Assembly (NCBI GenBank): GCA_029204225.1
Contig: CM055100.1
Span: forward strand, 64,804,175-64,868,174
DNA from: Diphasiastrum complanatum
Lineage: Eukaryota; Streptophyta; Lycopodiopsida; Lycopodiales; Lycopodiaceae
Direction of reading: 5' to 3'
DNA length: 64,000 nt
A model generated the notes under the pieces. The model did no database searches and had not been told where the DNA came from. It worked only from the letters and a program-made list of their open reading frames with translations. Numbering within the stretch: the first letter of the stretch is position 1; each line of letters starts with the position of its first letter. Below are positions 1 to 11,500 of the stretch, piece by piece. Both the position numbers and the translations under genes were made by a program.

Positions 1-26
1 AATTTTCGACAAAAGAAAAGAGCAAA

Positions 27-520
27 ATGACTTACAAATCTTATTGGAAAGCAAAAATTTTGGAGTTTGAGACTACCCTGGGAGGTCAATCGATATCAAA
101 AGTCTTAGTGCAACATGTATATATGCATTCAGAAATCAAAGTACATGATATCAATCCTCATGATCATCCAAAATGTAATTGTAAGTATATCAAAACATAT
201 GCACTCTACAGCAATAATAGGTGATTTCCTTTATTGATGCTCTTCAGATTATGATTTAAATGTTTCAACATTGTTTTTTTCTTTCAGATTTATATCCATC
301 ATGCATAAGTGAATGGGAGCCCACACAATCACTTGCAGAAATATTAGACATGATTCACTCTGATGTTGGAAAGCTACAATACAGAGGAAGAAGTCCAAAG
401 GAACTTGCAGATTGTGGTATCTATTTTTATGAATCTTTATATATGCCACAAACAGATGGAGGTATACACGGTACTCAAGTGAAACAAGTTGCTAGTTATG
501 CCACATCATACTGGACGTGA
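27..520 (+). CDS. Two-exon 3' gene fragment, unrecognised
   Basis: An open frame (27-180) ends at a good donor (AATT|GTAAGT). A second block starts after a pyrimidine-rich acceptor (TTTCTTTCAG|AT at 287/288) and runs to a stop at 518-520. Splicing 180 to 288 keeps the frame and gives a Cys/Pro-rich junction (PKCNYLYPSCISEW) followed by an amphipathic stretch (SLAEILDMIHSDVGKL). The reading frame is open at the left edge of the window, so the true start may lie outside; the ATG at 27 is only the first in view. I do not recognise the family. It is either the 3' end of a host gene or a fragment of a captured gene. The downstream neighbour is LTR debris. Confidence 0.45.
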
Positions 521-534
521 CCCGAAAGTAACTA

Positions 535-932
535 ATATCCTTGTGAGGCCTAGAACACACTAAATGGAGTTAGTACAAGGTTTGGGGCAATGTATGCATG
601 TGTAGAGTTATCAATAGCAAATCTATGAATATAGGATCCAAGCGTAGACATTCTATTGTAGATGAATCTATGTACAGGGGAGTTAGGACCTTGCATGACC
701 ATGTGCACAGGTGGTTCTAGGCTCTATATAAGGAGACCAAACTCGCTCTACTACATACATTTGTGGTTGATTCATTGCCATGCTCTCACTCTACTTTCAT
801 GCTTCCTAATCCTTGGCTTGGGGGTGAAGCTCTAGAGTTGATTGGTTGCTTCTACTTGGTTGGGTGATTTATCGATTGTGTATTTTCCATTGTGTTTGTC
901 TTGTAAGCAGAATCTTGAGGAGCTTTCCCTTA
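535..932 (+). repeat. LTR-like sequence, 3' part
   Basis: The block ends with a segment (about 858-932) that is the reverse complement of the LTR end at 50090-50180: both carry the elements TTGTAAGCAG, ATCTT(g)AGG and GAGCTT(T)CCC in the same order and spacing. At 50077-50088 that LTR end sits beside a tRNA-Met primer site, which identifies it as an LTR. A TATA-like CTATATAAGG lies at 723-732. Here the LTR end abuts the copia reverse-transcriptase remains at about 933. The left limit is uncertain. Confidence 0.4.
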
Positions 933-937
933 TAAAT

Positions 938-3110
938 GAAGTCATGTTGCAACAAGAATTGATTGATTCTATTGAACCAGATCATTGGGGCTTGCTATAG
1001 CCCATAAAGAGCTTTCTGCAGCTTACATACCTTGTGTTCTTGGCCTTGAAGAATGTAACCTTCGGGTTGATAGATGTAAATATCTTCTTGTATGTATCCG
1101 TTCAAAAATGATGTTTGAACATCCATCTGGTGAACTTCCAAAAATTCGACAACTGTGATAGCAAGTAAAGATCGAATTGACTGAAGTTTTACAATTGGAC
1201 TGAAAGTCTCAGTGTAGTCAATTCCATAAGTTTGTTCATATCCTTTGACAACTACTCGAGCTTTCCATTTGGTTATACAACCATCTAGATTGAGCTTCAA
1301 CTTGAAGATCCACTTGGTGTCGATAATCTTTGCATCAGGAGGAGCTTCGACAAGATGCCAGGTCTTGTCCTTCATCAATGAATTATACTCAGCATTCATG
1401 GCAATGCGCCAGTTGTCTGCATTTGAATTCGACAATGCTTTTGCTACTGAGGCAAGTTCATCATAACTGATGAACATCTGAGGGATATAACGATCGATCA
1501 GGCTCTTGTCGATGTCGACCTTCGAACAATAGTCAGTTGCTACGATGATGATTCTCCTTGTTGTGTGATATGGGTATCTTCGATTGTTGTCAGAGCAGTT
1601 GTAGGAGGTTGAAGCATGTCGATGGTAATGGGAGTCATTGGAACGAACTCTTGCATTAGCTGCTTCTACTTGAAGTCATAAAATCTATGTTCGAGGAAGA
1701 CGTCATCTCGACCCGGCCCAATTTGATATCATAGATTTGATAGGCTTTGTGTGATGACGAGTATCCGATGAAGATACTTTTGCAACTGACATGATCGAGT
1801 TCTTTCTCAGATCATATGAAATATTCACATAGCAAAGACAACCAAACACTCGGAGGTGCTTCGGAGTCAGTTTGAATCCATGAAAGGCTTCGAATGGAGT
1901 CTTTGGGTCGACTCCTTTAGTGCTTGAGTAGTTCTACAGGTAGCAAGTTTTTGAATTGCTTCAGCCCAAAAATTGTTGGGTAGCTGAGATTTGACATCAT
2001 TGATCGTGCTGCATTGAGAAGTGTTCGGTTCTTTCTCTCAACTACTCCAATCTGTTGTGGTGTGTAACTGGTGGTGAACTGATGATGAATGCCACATGAT
2101 GATAAGTAGTCAGACATTTCATCTGACAGATACTCTCCCCCACTATCTGTGCACAAGGTCTTGAGTTTTTGAGCAGTCTGTGTCTCAACAAACTGCTTAA
2201 ATTTTTTGAACTAGTTGAATACCTCATACTTGTTCTTGATGAATATAATACTGGTGAATCTTGAATAGTCATCAATAAAAGTGACAAAATATAGAGTTGA
2301 ACCTAGAGAAGGAGTACTCATAGGGCCGCACAGATCACTATGTATCAATCCTAAAATGGACTTAGCTCTAGTGGCTTGTCCCTTTGGGAATCTTGATCTA
2401 GGCTGTTTGCCTAGTAGACACATCTCACAAACATGTCGAATGTTAGTGGATGCAGCATTAATACTTAAGTTCTTAACCATATTGTTATGATGCATGTATA
2501 AGATAGATCTCATGTTTAAGTGTCCTAATCTTTGATGCCATAACTGGGCATTTCAAGTACTCACATTGGTAGAAAGTGCATACTCATGACTCAGAATGTA
2601 CAAGTTACCTTCTCTATTAGCAGAGAGGATTTCATTACAATCTTTATCCAAAATAGTACATTGTTTCAAATTGAACAAGGATCTGCAGCCCTGATCTGTG
2701 AGCTTGATGATAGAAAGTAAATTCTTTGTCAACTTAGGTACATAAAGCACGTTCTTAAGCAATGTTGAATTACCATTTAGAAGATGAAGGCGTAAGGAAC
2801 TTTTTCCTTCGATTTGATGTGTAATGGAGTCATTGAAGTAAATATACTTCGAATATGCTAGCGTGGGTTTTTTGAAGAGGAACTTACATGGAGTCATGTG
2901 ATGAGAAGCACCAGAATTGAGGTACCAAAGCAAGGCATCTCTACATTGTTGATCATCTTGTACCATTAACAGTGTTGGGTCTTCATGAGAGGTTCTGACA
3001 GAATCAGATCTTCCATCTTGTTGCATTTTCTTTGCTTCATTGTGCTTGAGAACTCGACAGTCCTTGATGTCGTGATTGTTTGTTTCTCTTGCAATACTTG
3101 CAGAAGACTC
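938..3110 (-). pseudogene. copia gag-pol pseudogene
   Basis: Minus-strand reading. The zinc knuckle at about 3110-3050 (C-x2-C...H-x4-C) is split by a frameshift. The protease motif reads YLNSGAS where copia proteases have D-S-G-A, so the catalytic Asp is Asn. The GAG-pre-integrase and integrase core follow (HSDLCGPM, FIDDYSR, TDSGGEY, TPQQIGVVERKNR). Frameshifts around 2210 and 1917 break the core. RT begins at 1477 (W..AMNAEYNSL, KARVVVKGYEQ, DYTETFSPIVK, MDVQTSFLNG). At 995-997 a TAG interrupts the RT motif LYGL-KQAP, and homology continues to about 938 (WFNRINQFLLQHDF). The polyprotein would have acted in cytoplasmic virus-like particles and in integration. It is dead here. Confidence 0.85.
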
Positions 3111-3808
3111 TAGTTTTAGGCTTTTGATATTGTCGATTGTGCTGTTGTGATTGCTGGTCTAAATCAGTCTGTTCAGTTTTGGTCTTCTTGTCCTTCGAAG
3201 ATTTCTTCTTTTGGAACTATTGCTTATTCAAATAGAGGGCGACTGCCTTTGCATTCGATGTGGATAAGATTTTCCTTCTTATTTCTTCCTGCAATAAACT
3301 TGGTGTAAACTTTTGTAGACACAGGTCAGGAGCATTGCTCAAAAAGCAACACTAAGTTGTCGTAAGAGGGAAGAAGACTAGATAGAAGAGACATGTTAGC
3401 ATCTTCATCCGATACTAGTGAACCTATTACAGCTAGCTGATTGAGCAGCTATTTGAATTCATTCAGATGACCAGTGACTGAGGTTCCTTCACTCATCTTG
3501 AATGACATGAACTTCTTTCTCAGGTTGAGACGAGTCGATCAATATGTGAATCTTTAAGATTGAGAGATACAATGGCAAGAGCTTTGTCATCCTTAGCTTC
3601 CCAAGTTTTCAGCATGTCTAGTTCAGCCGGCTTGGTTATGGATCCGTTGATGTACCCCCAAAGTCTTTCTCAATGAGTATCATCTTCATTTTGAATTTCC
3701 ACATGTGGAACTTATTGATCAAGCGGATTTTTGAAGATGTACCTTCCATGATGAGTGATCTAAGAAATTGTAAAATAGTCTTGAATACTATAATAGTTTG
3801 GACCTATG

Positions 3809-3820
3809 GCTCTGATACCA
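3809..3820 (-). other. Primer-binding site (tRNA-iMet)
   Basis: The minus strand reads TGGTATCAGAGC, complementary to the 3' end of initiator tRNA-Met. It lies three bases inside the LTR boundary at 3824. A diverged second copy of the motif (GCTCTGATACTACC on the plus strand) lies at about 3875. Confidence 0.85.
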
Positions 3821-3823
3821 CTT

Positions 3824-4856
3824 TGTTGAGTTTATATGAAACAGAATCATTGTGTTTGAATATAATATTTATCAGCTCTGATACTACCCTTGTTAAATGA
3901 GATATTCAGTTAAGGGAAAGACTCAACATAGAATTATGACAAGATCTTTACCAATCTATTGATTCAGACTATTACTTAGATCGACCAGAGGAATATCCTT
4001 GTAAATGTCGAAGACAACCATGAAGGGAGCGAAACAGTTAGGTGTCTAAGACAACCATGATTCCTTTGAATGAGATATTTCAAGTGAGTTGTGGATTGAG
4101 TATTAGTACACGAGAGAGAAATTATCAAAAGGGCATTTGATAGTGGAACACACATAAGAAAATAGAAAATTTGTATTAAGCTGTTGTGAATACAATGATC
4201 AGATCACAATCTTTTGCCCAAGAATGGTTCACAGTATTGGCGCACTATGTGCTATTGTGATCGTACTATGCTAGTTACAGATCGAATACTATCTCTACTT
4301 CTTGAATTACCTTCACTCTCTCTGAAAACTCTGATCCTATGGAATCAGATAGTTTGATACAAGGGATTTCACAGAGGAACTCTGATTCATGCTACCACTG
4401 ATTATTGACTCTTCTTCTCTGATATAAATCATTTCATAATTTCGTTACTAATTTATTGTATGTATATACACATCAATTGTAGTGGTCGTGAAGGTTACAA
4501 ATATGTGGGTTAACAGTCGTAAAGTGATGCAATTACTACACAGTGAATGATGACGTAGTCTGTAGTGTACAGGGCAAATGACGAGCTCCATTTTGACTAG
4601 TGATAGTCGACAATTGTCGAAGGTGTCGAATGAGTTGAGTTGACTTGTTCACCTTTGAGACAATGTCGATGGAGTCGAAGTCGTTGATAGACTTCAGTTG
4701 AGCCGGTGAAGTCGAGTCGATCCTACTCTGCTTCAAGTAGTTATATGTACAAATTGTTCGACTTATGTGATTAGGACTGTTGTCGTTGTAGAGGGAGAAT
4801 ATCGCAGTGCTCAGGGAAGGAGTTTAGGTGAGTAGGAGTGAAGATTAACTCCAACA
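3824..4856 (-). repeat. copia 5' LTR
   Basis: The 1033-bp block is bounded by TGTTG...CAACA inverted termini. One end lies next to the primer-binding site and the other ends at CTCCAACA (4849-4856). No partner LTR remains because the element is 3'-truncated. No clear open frame exists inside. Confidence 0.65.
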
Positions 4857-7800
4857 GCTGAACTCATACGCAAGCACATATAGACTACAATTCTATAGCA
4901 TACTACAATCCACTAAAATAAGCAAAACTTCTTCATAAACAAAAACAGTTTACTTAATAAGGAATGTCTATGAGAACCAATATGACTCAAAAAGATACTG
5001 AAGTAAAGAGATTTACACTTTCAAATACTGATATGAAATCTCCTCTCATTCAATAGATTGGAATTTGCTTGACATCCTTAAGAGTCAACACATTAAATCA
5101 TTATCCTCTGATTAAGTATCCATTTATAATTTGTCAATCACAAATAGTTAGATTCTTATGATTCATCAATCATAATTATCTGGAATCGAAATGATACTAA
5201 ATTTCTAAAGGATACTGGAGTTTATGCCTAATACATAACTCATGAAACATATAAGAATCATTCTAAAATTTTCTCCATCCTGGTGATACTAGATTTTAAA
5301 AATATTCCTCAAACTGGATTCTTAACCAAAATGTGCGTTATCCAAATTTCAAACCATCAAGTAATCAAAGACAACAAGCATACCGAAATGGTATCAATAA
5401 CCATCTTCATCCACCAAAAACTTCATATTACAGTCTAGAACTAAATCTAAATATCCAAAGTTTTGCTAGATTCCTTGAGAATTCAGTTATCATTCTTGGA
5501 ACCGTTATGATTCGTTATCCAATTGAGCTCTATGGGATACAATCACTAATCCTCATTTGAGAAATACTCTCCAATAATTCTTGTATATCCTATGCACATA
5601 ACTTTTCGTGATGAATCAGAATGATTCATAAATCATGCGTCTTACAAGCAACATAAATGAACAAACAATTTTTGATGAATTCTCTTCACATTGCTTGTGT
5701 CACTAATTAACATTTCACAGGAGTAATCCAATCACTCAAGTTAATTCTAAAGATTTGGAAATCTCAAATGTCTAGGTGCAAATCTTAATTGTACAAGTAC
5801 AACACCACATTTAGACCCATATCCAAATCTCTCTTAAGTTAACCAATAAATCTTTTAGAACAAGATATGTTAACTCTGCAAGTAATTGTTTAACACAATA
5901 TTTGATCATATGTCTATGTTCACTGACTATGTTAAGTGCACCAAATAACCATAGTAACCAGGAATACATAGTAGATCCATACAAGACTAATCGTACTTGC
6001 CTATTTTGCTCTAATGCCAAAAATGGCCTAATCAACATCTAACATGTGGCTAGATCTCTACTAGAAACTTGAGTACCCCTAACTCAACATAGATCTATCA
6101 TAATTAGTCTATTTTCCACATGTGGGAACAGGCTCCACACGTGTGAGATTTTCTCACAAACAAAAATTCACAAAGTATCCAAGCTAGATTTTGCCAAATT
6201 TTCACAACGTATGTTGTATGTGTTCTACTAATGTACTAGAAGAATTAGGAGGAAGCTTGCCCTAGTTCGACGTGAATCTTAATCAAAGACTTGTAGCTCT
6301 CTTCCTTAAGTAAATGTTCTTTCGTCTCTGTTATCACTTTAAGAAAGCTTATTGTTGTTGGGCCTTCAAGAAAAATTCCTTTGATGCATCTTCTAACCGA
6401 TTCTCATAGCATATGCTTTTCTTGCTTCTTAGTTTTTTTTTTTTTGTTGAGTGCCTCTTGCTTACGCATGTTTCCTTGGCTATGTTTTTTTAAATACTCA
6501 AAATCAAATTCTGACAAAAAGTGTAACTTTTAAATGTTGTGATGTGATTTTTTACTCATCATTGGCTAGTGAACCTTTAGTTTGTATTGGAGCCCATTTA
6601 CAAAATAAAATAAATGGAATTAAAAAAAAATTAAAGACAAAATTCAATTGCACAACACATTTTGCAGTTCAAGCTAGTCTCTAAAGTCAAAGCTACAACA
6701 TGCAAAAGTGGCAACGTGCACATGCTGCCTCTCACAAAACCAATCTTTTGCTACTTATCAAAACCTTGACTTTTTTATTTTTGACTTGGATGTCAAGACT
6801 GTGTTGATTAGTTAAAAACACAAGACACCCTTACTTAAGCACAGCATTTTGAATATACCGTAAGCATAAAAAACAACCAAATAACATCATTTAAATCAAT
6901 AGAGGGTATATCACAATAATTCTTATGTATGCTCTATTTACAATGTAGATGTATAGATAAAAGCATGGGTCCTACACCAGAGCCAAGTTGGATAAACGAG
7001 TTCATGTGGCAATGGAGACCCAAACTGGAATCCCTGTTTGCAAACAAAGGGGGTAACCCAGAAGCTTCAAAACTTATGGCATGAAAATACTTATGAAAAG
7101 ATGTACGAAAATAACAAAAACCACATAGAGCTTGTACATATACCACAATGAAAATCACAAAAACCACATAGCTTTGTGATCCATTACCTATCTATGCAGT
7201 TGCAAGCTGATGTGCGCTGTAAATGTTCTACATGATCATGCTAGTGATATTAAATGGTCTCACAATAAAAACATTTCAATGTATTTCATGCATCAAGGGT
7301 GTATCTTAGAACAGCTCAGATTTTTTATCACTGAAGGCATACTTGAAGGTCCTACCAACTCGAGCATCTCAAATATTTTCAATGGGCTCTATGCTTTTGC
7401 CTTGACACTAGGATAAAAGGCCATCGTTGCTTCAACTATTCCTGTGCTCATCACATTATTGTGAAGTTCCCAAACTTGACAGAAGAATGTTTGAATCTCT
7501 TTCTTCCGTCCTCAGTATCTAACAAAAACCCTTTTCTTTTTTCAAAATACTTCACACAAAGCATGATTTCTAAAAAGGAAGAGACTTTGTAGACCAGATC
7601 CTTTGCTAGATACAGCGCACATAGCTACTAGCTGGCTCAGATTCTTGATCTTTCCCGTTGTACCTTACCTATACAAACCTTTGCCCAAGAAGGACAAAAA
7701 TGCACAAGTAACGTCTAACTCACACTATCCGATCAACATTCTGATTTAAGAAGCAAAATTCATACATATTTGGTTTGGATAAATTTGGCAAGCTTGCATC

Positions 7801-8265
7801 ATGATATTGAGTATCACCTCCAGAATACAGATTCTGCTTCATGAAGATCCTATTGGGGTTGCATGCTACAAAACTTGGGTCTTTATGAGATAACTTGTCC
7901 AGAAACTAATCATCAGATTATATGTTATTTATGCCATGCACCATTCATGGTAAAATGATCTTATTGGTAATACTTCAAAAAATTACACAGTGACTACTGC
8001 AAAGAACCCAGAAATTCTTTCTGAGAACTTCGACACTTGCCACAGCAAAATATTACATGGTACTTCTACAATAGACCCTTATCTCTCTTTAATAGAACAT
8101 TTCTCGGTAGCCAGATGTCTTTCAACTTGGCTGGATATTCAAATACTTTCGTGAAACAAGGGCATATATATGTTGAAGACACTTTTCGAAAGAAAAAAAA
8201 TTGTTGTGAATGTCTGAGTTGACCATTCAAAGAGGCAATTGTAAAGAGCCAAGATGAACTGTTTC
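4857..8265. other. No gene recognised
   Basis: This 3.4 kb AT-rich stretch lies between the copia LTR and the otubain stop codon. All six frames contain only short open frames without recognisable domains. The part nearest 8265 should include the otubain 3' UTR. I see no convincing poly(A) signal that fixes its end. Confidence 0.5.
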
Positions 8266-8517
8266 TCACTTGGCATAAAGAATATCATAATGACCTGGTC
8301 TATATAGCAAAGTTACGGGTGGAACAGCAGATTTTTCAGGACTTGGTGAACTTGCTGGAATGAAATCATGATGGTTGACTTCTGCAACCTTGCCTGAATC
8401 ACCTAGGCTTCTATCTAAATACACCACCCGAACTGGGACACCCAGTGCATCTGTCAGTGCAGTAATATGTACATGATCACTTTCTTCACCCATAGGCTCC
8501 ACTGATGCTTTGCAGAA
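8266..8517 (-). CDS. OTUB1: Otubain exon 8 (catalytic His, stop)
   Basis: 252 nt in phase 0 from GATGTAG|TTC to the TAA stop. It encodes FCKASVEPMGEESDH... and ends LYRPGHYDILYAK, with the catalytic His and its aromatic/Asp neighbours intact. Confidence 0.93.
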   Translation of the reverse strand, partial: FCKASVEPMGEESDHVHITALTDALGVPVRVVYLDRSLGDSGKVAEVNHHDFIPASSPSPEKSAVPPVTLLYRPGHYDILYAK

Positions 8518-11500
8518 CTACATCAAAAAGTGCAGACAACAACCAATTTTCAGAAGGAAGTGATGGGCAATTGCAAATAAACAATCAGGCATCCATTTAA
8601 GATATTATTATTAGGTAACTACAATAAAAAAACGTGTCAATAAGATATCAGGAATAGACATTTGGTATGCTCTACCTGTTGGACAGTTAAATTACTTGTC
8701 CCATAAATGAAAGGCTCAAAAAAATCAGCTCGTTGACGTATCTCACAAGAAGTGACAAACCTGAAAAACATCACAACTAAACAGCAGGACCTGTTAAATG
8801 TGGGCTGGCAAATAAAGTCAACTCTCTAGCTACCACATTAGATTGGCAACCGCAAACCTCAGGGAAAATGGAATAACTCTGAAATTATAACAGATCACTT
8901 CACTTAAATTGAACAAATATCTTTGGATATGAACGGTCTGATCAATAATAAAAACAGCAAAACTGTTCTAAAAGCAATGCTCAGCAAGGGAAGGTCCAAC
9001 AGACAACACCTTTGTATCAAAGTTCTGTGGCATTTGTTTGCAAATGCAGGACACAGTGGAACATAAAAAAGCATGCAGAGTCATGATTATTCCCTTTGCT
9101 TTTTAAGTAGGAGCTGTGTCTGAGATTTTACGGCTAACCCAAGATATTCAGACTTCGTCTAAGACGTCAAATATTCATCATTATACAACATTGAAAACCA
9201 AGTTTTCCAGCTGATCTTTCATGAATACACAATAATGTTTCCCGTCTTTTTGGAATTGGAAGAATCAGCAAATTTGGCAGTTCAAAAATTGGCCTATAAG
9301 CCTGATATTCAGCAAAAGATAATCAAAAAAGATTGAAATCACATTGAATTATCTGTTGTAGTTTGTTTCACCGTTTGGCAGAAATTAGGCTCAACAATCA
9401 GACCGAGCTTAACTTAACAACCAAACGTTTGAAAAAATTGACCATACGCTTTGGAACCTTTGCTGGATTTTAGGGTTTTCAAATACATAAAAATTTCTAC
9501 TAGTTTCTTAAAAAAATGCTCATTAACTGTTATATGGTATATAATAATAAGTATCATATTGGAAAGCATAGGACAATGCACAATGATACAACATCCTTGA
9601 AAATAGGTGACAGATCTCAAAGACGTCAGGATGCTAAAAGTTACACAAACCATAAAATTCAAATTAATAGCATACATCATACGGCATACAAGAGAACGAT
9701 TGCAGTTTCAGACTAAAGTTGCTGCATGAAATGTTAAGATTCACCAAAAGGCCCTAAAATGTTGTTCTTTCGTGAGATAACCTATTTTTTCTTTCTAACA
9801 AGACAGAAGTTTCCCCCAAGAAAATGAGTTTTTGGGCCAAAGCAACTTTTTGAATGGCACGTTCTAAACGTGATTCACCAAATGGCCCTTACATCATGTT
9901 CTGTTAAAAAAAGACTTTCTGACAAGGCCTATGCTTACCTTCCAAAAAAATACGTTGTGGGACCAAAAAGCATTTTCTGAATGCCACATTTCAAATGCAT
10001 TTGAAACATGGCAGGTTTCAAGCATGTTTGGTTGCTACAATGATTCAGCTAAGTACATGATAGTGCAGCTGTAATAATACAAGTAGCAATAGCAAGTCTC
10101 TCTCCTTCCTATTAGCACATCCCGAATGTGTATGATCCTCAACACATCCAAGCCTTCATGCCATGACATGAGATAATATTTGATGGGCAGCCATTGGTGG
10201 TGGTGTCAGCCTACACTTACTTGAGAGTACTCTTTACAGGCCTTATTTTTGGCATGAGAGGGGCAGCTGCAGCTAAACTCGGAATCTTGTCCTTATACCC
10301 CTCAACAAAATGGTGTGGCCGAGAGGAAAAATAGATCTCTTTGTGAGTGTGCTAAAGCCTTAAGGCCAGATGCTTCTCTACCAAAACCATTTTGGGGTGA
10401 GGCCATTACTTGTGCTTACTTTTTCTGCAATAGATTGCCCAACCAAGCCATTGGAGGAATCACACCATTTGAGGCTCTATTTGGAGAAAAGCCAAATCTC
10501 AAAGATCTAAGAATATTTGGATCTACATGCTATGTACACCAATCCTTGGATACAAGGAAGAAGGATGATGCCACTTCTGTCAAAGGTATATTTGTGGGAT
10601 ATGGTGAAAATAGCAAAGGGTATAGAGTCTTCAATCCCATCACTAAGAAAATCATAGTGAGTAGGGATGTTATTTTTTATGAAGGACAATCTTGTAAAGT
10701 GGATCATAATGCTACTAATCATCTTGATGTCAAAGATCATGCTAGGATGGAGGAGGAGCTTCAAAGTGATCAAGAACTTGAGGACCATGCTTCCTTGCTC
10801 CAATTGGAGCAGTTTTGTTTCAAGAGATTTATTGGGGACGCCCCAAGTGTCGACTTTTTTATATCATTGTTATTGTTAGAGCTTTTACTCCATGTCCTAG
10901 TTTTTGAAATTTTACATGACAATTGTACATTTGTAGTTATTGAAATGATTAAAAGATTTCTGAAATATGCTGGAGCAAAAAATTTCTTCAAATTATGAAA
11001 GCGAATGGAAACCTGGGAAGTACTAATTATGTATAGCTTCATGCATGCCAAAAAAAAAATCAACATGCACTGGATATTCCCTTAACAGGATCGTCAAAAT
11101 TGCAGGAGGCATACAATGGAAGCAACTGGCTGACATAGTCATTAAACAGAGATTAAGACCAACATTTGATATCCTTTCCCTGCAAGCAGCATGTCTAAGG
11201 CCTCAATGTGTTATGCATTAGGTCAACGTACGGGAGAATAAAAAACTGAGCAATCTCTACTTACCATAGTTGGATACGTATTGATCTCGGCAGCGGTCTA
11301 CGAGGGTATCGACACTGCATAATGTTGCACCATTATTAATAGCACAAATATCTCCAAGCTTCAAATACAATCCAAATTTAACGGGCTTTCATGTTGCTAA
11401 CTACACCTATACTCAATTATGAGGAGCAAAAGGGAAAGAAAGGGAGACTTTCAAAATAGCACTAAGTGGCACCAGGACCATTAACAAAAAAGACTGGAGT

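Larger units (their letters stand above)
933..4856 (-). mobile_element. Truncated Ty1/copia retrotransposon
   Basis: Read on the minus strand the order is 5' LTR (4856-3824), primer-binding site, decayed gag with a zinc knuckle, protease, integrase and the beginning of reverse transcriptase. This PR-IN-RT order is diagnostic of Ty1/copia. The element stops inside RT at about 933, where another LTR-like sequence abuts, so the rest of RT, RNase H and the 3' LTR are missing. It cannot move on its own. Confidence 0.85.
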
